From assembly GCA_005223375.1 (NCBI GenBank), contig RXOD01005766.1:1-12581 (forward strand): a stretch of 12,581 bases of DNA, given 5' to 3'. Below, one piece after another: positions 8,601 to 12,581 of the stretch (within the stretch, counting starts at the first letter, position 1; every line of letters starts with the position of its first letter). The position numbers and the translations under genes are program-made. Source of the stretch: Amoebophrya sp. AT5.2 (taxonomy: Eukaryota > Sar > Dinophyceae > Syndiniales > Amoebophryaceae). The notes under the pieces were generated by a model. The model was given only the letters and a program-made list of their open reading frames with translations, was not told where the DNA came from and searched no databases.

Positions 8601-11600
8601 TCACCCAGGCGGAAGAGTGTATCAACACGGGCAAGGGCTCCCACAAGAAGCGCACCGTTATCCTCACCAACCTTTTCCGTACCATCCTCCACGTCAATCC
8701 GGCCGATCTGATCCACGCCGTGTATTTCGTGCTATCGAAAATCGCGCCGTCGTACGAAAATTTGGAAATCGGCATCGGCTCTGCGTCCATCCTGCGGGTC
8801 ATCTCGACGGTTCTTTCGACTAAGCCGGAGGTGCTTGCGAACATGATTAAGGACAACAAAGCGGAAGACTTGGGAGAGGCCGCGCTGATCTGCCGCATGC
8901 GGCAGCCCAAAATGTTCGGCGGCGCGACCACGGTTCCTACGTCCGCTTCTTCTTTCTCTGCCTCCTCGGGGACCACAAGGCCGACGCAGCGTCTCTCGGT
9001 CCGCCGCATAGTTTCCCAGATTCGCGACAAGGTCGCGAGGGTGTCCGGCAAAAACTCGCTGAAGGCCAAACTCGACACGTTGCAAAAGCTGCTCGCGGCG
9101 TGCGACCGCGACGAGGTCAAGTTTCTGATTCGGTTCCTGGAGAACAACATGCGGATCGGTGTCAAGAAAGCGACTGTCTTGCAAGCTTTGGCGCACGCTT
9201 TCGTACTGGCGAAACTCGTGGACCGGAGACTGGGGATTGCGGGAGGAATGCGCGACGTCGCCGCGCGGCCGGTGAAGGTGATCATCAACGACCTATATCT
9301 GGAAAAAACCCTCACCCTGATGGAAACAACCCTGCGGCAGGCGTTTGGAGAGTATCCCAGCTTCGATAAGCTGGCACAGGTGTACTTGAAAGCGTTGGAC
9401 GCAGATGGTGAGGGTGCTGAGGCTGAGCGCCCCCTGATCATTAAAGCAGAACTTGCTCAGGACGAGCAGGTGGACCAAGTTGTGAAAGCGAAAAACGACG
9501 CCCAGAAAGACGCTCTCGCTCTCAGCGTAGCTAACAACCACGTGCCGGAAGTAGCGGTATCTGGTGCAATAGCAATCGCCAGCGTCGCGAACGAAGCAGG
9601 AGGAGCTGCGCGACCGCCGAAAGCTGCGACCGACTTTTTCGCCACAGCAGCGGCCTACTTTCGACAGCACTGTCCGATCACGCCGGACGTTCCCGTCCAG
9701 CCCATGCTTGCCAGCCCGGCGCGAAACTTGCTCGAGATCGCGCAACGCTTCCAAACCCGCGAGATCGGTTCGGAGTACAAGTACGACGGCGAGCGCGCCC
9801 AGATTCACGTCTTCCGCCGGAAGAAATCGAGATCTGCGATTGCCGTGGAGATTTTCAGCCGCCGCTGCGAGCGCATGACCGAGCGCTTTCCGGACGTCGT
9901 CGAAACCGTGCGCACGGCGATCAAAAACAGCGTCGCCACCGCAATTTTCGAGGCGGAGGTGGTGCCCGTAAAAATGCTACCGGGGCTTGCGCCTGATCCT
10001 GAGGGGAAGGCAAGGGCAAGTGGAACTGGAACACTAACATCCAATGCTCCTAAACAAGAAAACAGTCCGGAAGATGCGCGCGTCGGGAGCATCAGCATGC
10101 AGAAAAAAATGAAGCTCCTCCCCTTCCAGCAGCTCTCCACGCGCGGTCGGAAGGACGTGCGCCTTGCCGACATCAAGGTTCCGGTGTGCCTGTTCGCCTT
10201 CGATCTGCTCGTTCTGAACGGAGACGTCGTCGCGCGAAAAACACTACGCGAACGGCAGCGACTGCTGTCCGCGGACGTGTTCGGTCATGCGGAGGATGAA
10301 GCTGGTGCAGAAACGGAAAGAACCGGGGACGAGTTTCGCAGCAGACCGATCTTGTTCGGCAAACTGCACGTGGTTGTACCAGAGCGGTTTCGCATGGTCG
10401 CGGAGGCGATTTCAGGCGCGCCGAGAACTTCTTCTGCTGGCGCGAAAGTGGAACTCCAAACGACAGTCGCTGCGGCTAAGATCACGAAGAAAAGCCTCGG
10501 TGTTGAAAACATCCAGCAGGGGCTTGCCCTTGCAGCTGGTGAGAAGAGCGAAGCCGTCGCGGTGCCGGTGGATTCGAGCTGTCAAAAAGCCAGTGACAAC
10601 GATCATCAGCAGCGGCCGGAGGACAAGAACATCAACATCATCAACACCCTCACCCACGACGAGAACGAGCAGGTCTACGAGCGGCTCCAGACTTTGCTTA
10701 CCAGGTCGATTGACGCCGGCTGCGAGGGACTGATGCTAAAGGCCCTCGACAATTCCCCGTACAAGCCGAGCATTACGCGGAGTTTCGAGTGGCTCAAGCT
10801 GAAAAAGGACTACGTGGCCTCCACCGGCGATACCTTCGACGCGGTCCCGGTCGGCGTTTTTTACGGCAATGGAAAGCGCGCGGGCCTGTTCGGCAGTTTC
10901 CTGCTGGCGGTCGTGAAACAGAGGCCGGACGTCGAGGGTAGCTGCGTCCAGTGGCCTGGTGGTGTTCTTCTTCCTTCGGAAAAACGCCCGGCGGACGGAG
11001 TGGTACCCTTGTCGCCGCACCACGACGACGACCGTGATACGCAACTCCGGCGAGGCACCGCCGGGAGCAGAGCGATTCCCGCGGCAGCGCCAGTTCGTCC
11101 AGATGAAAAAAAAACCAAGCCTAAGGCAACAGAACGAGAAGCCGCAAGGGCATCCTCGTCTGCCGTTCTTGCGGCCCCAGAAGCGGTTTTGCGGCAGCGC
11201 CCCGCTGGGCTCGAGTTCGAGACTCTGTGCAAATGCATGTCCGGCTTCACAGATGAGCAGCTTATTCGCTTGCGCAAGCTGTTTGAAACGCGCATCTTGC
11301 ATGAAAAGCCAGACTTCGTGGATTGCAGCATGAGCCCGCTTGTCATCCCCGACGAGTGGATCGAGCCGTGCGAAGTGTGGGAAATCGCCGGCGCTGACTT
11401 CCAGAAGTCACCGGCGCACACGGCGGGGGCGGCCGCGCTCGAGTTGGAGGGGCGGAGCCATGCAGCCGAAATCGATGGCTCGAGAGGGAAAGATATCATG
11501 AACGAAAGCCTAATGGGGTTGGAGATGCAAATAAACGACAATTACAGTGGGATCGGGTTGCGTTTTCCTCGATTCAAGCGCGTGCGTCATGACTTGAAAT

Positions 11601-11788
11601 TGGAAGAAGCGACGAGCGGGTCGGAGGTGGTGCAATTTTATAAGAAACAAACAGTGATTTCAGTGGATGGTCGCGGAACACATATTTTCGGTTTCGCTGG
11701 AAATGGAGATGACTTCGGAATGGACGAGATGGACCGCGAAGATGGAGGGAGAACCGATTCAGATCGTGAACTACACAATGCGAAATGA
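5636..11788 (+). CDS. LIG6: LIG6-like fusion: SNM1/beta-CASP nuclease with ATP-dependent DNA ligase
   Basis: A single 2050-codon frame with no intron. Residues 1 to about 560 are an SNM1/Artemis-type metallo-beta-lactamase plus beta-CASP nuclease. Metal-site motifs are HFHADH (34-39), DANHCPGA with H153, HTGDF with D176, LYLDNTY with D207, GTYSIGKE, FRPTGW and SEHSSF with H508. A long disordered linker (about 560-960) carries a PIP box (Q594..FF601), basic clusters (RKRK, SKRRK) that may be nuclear localisation signals, and SIM-like motifs. From about 961 it is a DNA-ligase-I-type enzyme: DNA-binding domain (MRIG near 1173), adenylation domain (KYDGER with nucleophile K1382; E1441; FAFDLL 1520-1525; EGLMLK 1697-1702; WLKLKK 1719-1724) and OB fold (RFPRF, motif VI, 1976-1980). 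All ligase motifs are present, so it should seal nicks with ATP. Plant LIG6 has this order at roughly 1400 aa; the extra length here is linker and loop insertions. It likely acts in nuclear break repair. ATG 5636 sits just before the first conserved strand. Confidence 0.95.
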   Translation: MPFGTWVELDGVRLLVDGFLHKDKKKCKHYVLSHFHADHTIGLDADFCHGRIYLTPCTGDLVEDLTFAYAGGATRGGGEHEVEQAVVSAARRVREDGGPHEGDVNPSPAAATSSSRAGNTAGLRASKCLHRVPLNQELHVENDVYLTFLDANHCPGAAIIFLYSKATKKCVLHTGDFRAAPKVREACLAWLAEGERKEFVLETLYLDNTYCKPRFQFPDLGLVFEKTKEYVRTEICSSEGGWGRGDGGAAAGDDGGGKSLLVVIGTYSIGKENFVQAVRDGFPSTPRPPQVFIVSSYRRKLQRIVRRHYGEELGDLFALEGGSGGGCPDPISIRTDQLERLSFDKLAQFLKHPKAESRVLDKKRIVATDAVVGPPVPGGQLHRAAMADDAEIGDAVPVQEDDPPRKEDPEPALHPDNYDAEELLRGRHRSVDDVVSATSSAAEMDNETAEEDLLNTMNHSNMQQKKFDRVLAFRPTGWTWSNSERAVVKEFTNRDDTIRIAHVAYSEHSSFLELQAFVRALEPRVVLPTVPDDNLDMKKFDAFFKDEVNDETVAKTKTARTVRTNNSSCAKAGALASTSKPSKPKAKQAAPLHQPKISDFFGVKKQLTAGKSPGAAAGAAATGNKAKGAGGGTPASSRANPKARAGQAASGAISLSTSSSRPSAAAKSGGGNEAAEAVLGGPAAPGTTVNERKRKNEASSAASEAVELGEDAGAAANDQLDSRHSKRRKMLVWDMATQTLVTKFAQDESNGENVGGGAAPAAPPATNITSATAYVKEGKTSEDDKNGAESGPVMCSSSASAIGRQAVEETERSCDRLIELSDSSAELEVQNDTSNGQAAHKATAKKAGTRIKADPEEVALSSERSGEVDDDVIMLDVISAVAQEPTASQAAPVRSDKTVLGTGPASYWRYYDSSPGAPTSTTSVEGQEVLKQVAGDEHPLASGSFVARHFVRETSVGKQHFPLINFSSGGASSAAHNVDVPLSFVATALTQAEECINTGKGSHKKRTVILTNLFRTILHVNPADLIHAVYFVLSKIAPSYENLEIGIGSASILRVISTVLSTKPEVLANMIKDNKAEDLGEAALICRMRQPKMFGGATTVPTSASSFSASSGTTRPTQRLSVRRIVSQIRDKVARVSGKNSLKAKLDTLQKLLAACDRDEVKFLIRFLENNMRIGVKKATVLQALAHAFVLAKLVDRRLGIAGGMRDVAARPVKVIINDLYLEKTLTLMETTLRQAFGEYPSFDKLAQVYLKALDADGEGAEAERPLIIKAELAQDEQVDQVVKAKNDAQKDALALSVANNHVPEVAVSGAIAIASVANEAGGAARPPKAATDFFATAAAYFRQHCPITPDVPVQPMLASPARNLLEIAQRFQTREIGSEYKYDGERAQIHVFRRKKSRSAIAVEIFSRRCERMTERFPDVVETVRTAIKNSVATAIFEAEVVPVKMLPGLAPDPEGKARASGTGTLTSNAPKQENSPEDARVGSISMQKKMKLLPFQQLSTRGRKDVRLADIKVPVCLFAFDLLVLNGDVVARKTLRERQRLLSADVFGHAEDEAGAETERTGDEFRSRPILFGKLHVVVPERFRMVAEAISGAPRTSSAGAKVELQTTVAAAKITKKSLGVENIQQGLALAAGEKSEAVAVPVDSSCQKASDNDHQQRPEDKNINIINTLTHDENEQVYERLQTLLTRSIDAGCEGLMLKALDNSPYKPSITRSFEWLKLKKDYVASTGDTFDAVPVGVFYGNGKRAGLFGSFLLAVVKQRPDVEGSCVQWPGGVLLPSEKRPADGVVPLSPHHDDDRDTQLRRGTAGSRAIPAAAPVRPDEKKTKPKATEREAARASSSAVLAAPEAVLRQRPAGLEFETLCKCMSGFTDEQLIRLRKLFETRILHEKPDFVDCSMSPLVIPDEWIEPCEVWEIAGADFQKSPAHTAGAAALELEGRSHAAEIDGSRGKDIMNESLMGLEMQINDNYSGIGLRFPRFKRVRHDLKLEEATSGSEVVQFYKKQTVISVDGRGTHIFGFAGNGDDFGMDEMDREDGGRTDSDRELHNAK
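7415..7438 (+). other. PIP box (PCNA-binding motif) encoded in the ligase linker
   Basis: Codons 594-601 of the fusion protein read QPKISDFF, an exact match to the PCNA-interacting consensus Q-x-x-[ILM]-x-x-aromatic-aromatic, followed by a basic GVKKQ. It lies in disordered sequence between the nuclease and ligase halves. Canonical ligase I carries its PIP box at the extreme N-terminus, so the placement fits an ancestral ligase-I N-terminus kept behind the fused nuclease. Confidence 0.8.
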
Positions 11789-11932
11789 TGCTATTTTGCT
11801 TAAGTCAGCTCAAGGTGGCTGAGTGGAAACAGCTTGGCTTCGGATCTGATTGGCCCCAAACGAACCCACAAACATGCTCACAATCCAAGTCCAACTCCAT
11901 GTGTTGTGGATTGCCAATTGTTTCCAGTTCGA

Positions 11933-11938
11933 AATAAA
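11933..11938 (+). terminator. possible polyadenylation signal of the ligase gene
   Basis: AATAAA lies about 145 nt past the ligase stop. It sits inside an AAATC-type low-complexity run, which raises the chance of coincidence. Confidence 0.3.
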
Positions 11939-11994
11939 TCAAATCTAAATCATATCAAGTCAAAATGGGTTCGCTCGGTATGCTTGCTTCTATT

Positions 11995-12227
11995 TCAAAC
12001 AACAACGACCCAGCCCCAACATTGGCTGCCGAATTGAACAATGCATTACGATTACATTGGAAATGAATGGAAAACCAAAATGGATTTTGGATTGGAAATT
12101 CAATCGATCAAACAACAACGACCCAGCCCCAACATTGGCTGCCGAAGGAATTGAACAATGCATTACGATTACATTGGAAATGAATGGCAAATCAAAATGG
12201 ATTTTGGATTGGAAATTCTCTGGATCG
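11995..12227 (+). repeat. 113-bp imperfect tandem duplication
   Basis: Copy 1 spans 11995-12107 and copy 2 runs from 12108 to about 12227. Both begin TCAAACAACAACGACCCAGC, share the run ATTGGCTGCCGAA, and continue through GCATTACGATTACATTGG to GATTTTGGATTGGAAATT. Copy 2 has a 4-nt insertion (GGAA, after GCCGAA) and a few substitutions. The close match suggests a recent duplication. Confidence 0.9.
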
Positions 12228-12489
12228 ATTGGAATGGTATCAAACTTTGGTTGGGGTGGATGTGGAATTTGGATTGGGATGGAATCTGGATTTCTGGACC
12301 GTCGGGCTTTCGGGTTTTGCGGTGCTGTTCTGCCTTCGTACCATCCAGAGTAAGGTTTCAGATCGGTTTCTCACGGTTGGATTGAAATAACACTTGGATT
12401 GGAAATGGAATGGAATTCGGATTGGATTTGGAGTGGTGGATTGGGATTCATTTGTTTGCATTAAAATTGGAATTCATTTGGATTGGGAT

Positions 12490-12581
12490 TTGGATTTGAA
12501 TTTGGATTTGAATTTGTATTTGAATTTGGATTTGAATTTGGATTTGAATTTGGATTTGAATTTGGATTTGAATTTGGATTT
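12490..12581 (+). repeat. 12-bp tandem array (TTGGATTTGAAT)n, open at the right edge
   Basis: Seven consecutive 12-bp units start at 12490, followed by 8 nt of an eighth; the third unit has a G-to-T change (TTGTAT). Each unit is two related hexamers, TTGGAT and TTGAAT. No C occurs on the + strand from 12476 to 12581. The upstream 400 bp is enriched in looser GGATT/GGAAT words, as if it were an older, decayed part of the same array. Confidence 0.95.

Larger units (their letters stand above)
11789..12581. other. 3' flank of the ligase gene, repeat-rich, no convincing gene
   Basis: The ligase stop is followed by AT-richer sequence with an AATAAA at 11933-11938, a tandem duplication (11995 to about 12227), a GGATT/GGAAT-rich stretch (about 12060-12475) and a C-free 12-bp tandem array to the edge. 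One frame is open from about 11953 to 12353 and reads in phase through both duplicate copies. It is compositionally odd and resembles no known protein, so I do not call it a gene. Confidence 0.55.

Noticed and set aside
8365..9441. A 358-codon open frame on the minus strand
   Set aside because: It lies wholly inside the ligase coding region, whose DNA-binding domain is clearly conserved on the + strand. The antisense product is Ser/Arg-rich with no motifs, typical of a shadow frame in GC-rich coding DNA.
982..11788. A functional gene cluster or operon linking the co-chaperone and the ligase
   Set aside because: More than 900 bp separates them, each seems to have its own ends, and no shared pathway is visible. 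Same-strand order alone is weak evidence.
12490..12581. Telomeric repeat or CRISPR array
   Set aside because: The unit does not match known telomere repeats, and there are no unique spacers between direct repeats, so neither label fits.

Overview
The window comes from a eukaryotic nuclear genome, most likely a unicellular protist or alga. The coding DNA is GC-rich and sits between AT-richer intergenic stretches. One gene can only be read by joining five exons across four GT-AG introns. The proteins are eukaryotic types: a RING/TPR/J-domain co-chaperone and an SNM1-type nuclease fused to a DNA-ligase-I-type ligase. I see no ribosome-binding sites, operons or prokaryotic mobile elements. The nuclease-ligase fusion has the architecture known from plant DNA ligase 6 (LIG6). 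I cannot name the lineage from the sequence alone.

Layout, all three genes on the + strand and head to tail: (1) 1-306, the 3' end of an unrecognised gene that enters from the left edge. (2) 307-981, intergenic DNA with no convincing gene. (3) 982-4700, a five-exon gene that I reconstruct as 1010 aa: RING finger, TRAF-type zinc finger, acidic and Pro-rich linker, TPR repeats, and a C-terminal J domain interrupted by a long insertion. (4) 4701-5635, intergenic or UTR sequence. (5) 5636-11788, one uninterrupted 2050-aa reading frame: SNM1/beta-CASP nuclease, disordered linker with a PCNA-binding (PIP) box, then a complete ATP-dependent DNA ligase. (6) 11789-12581, a 3' flank holding a 113-bp tandem duplication and a C-free 12-bp tandem array that runs off the right edge.

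The two complete genes need not work together, and nothing links them beyond shared orientation. Each joins activities that often sit on separate proteins. The first could bring Hsp70/Hsp90 binding (TPR carboxylate clamp), Hsp70 stimulation (J domain) and ubiquitin ligation (RING) into one chain, functionally reminiscent of CHIP. The second joins DNA-end processing to end sealing, with a PIP box between the two catalytic halves. These are the most interesting items in the window. The exon structure and the functional roles are inferred from sequence only.
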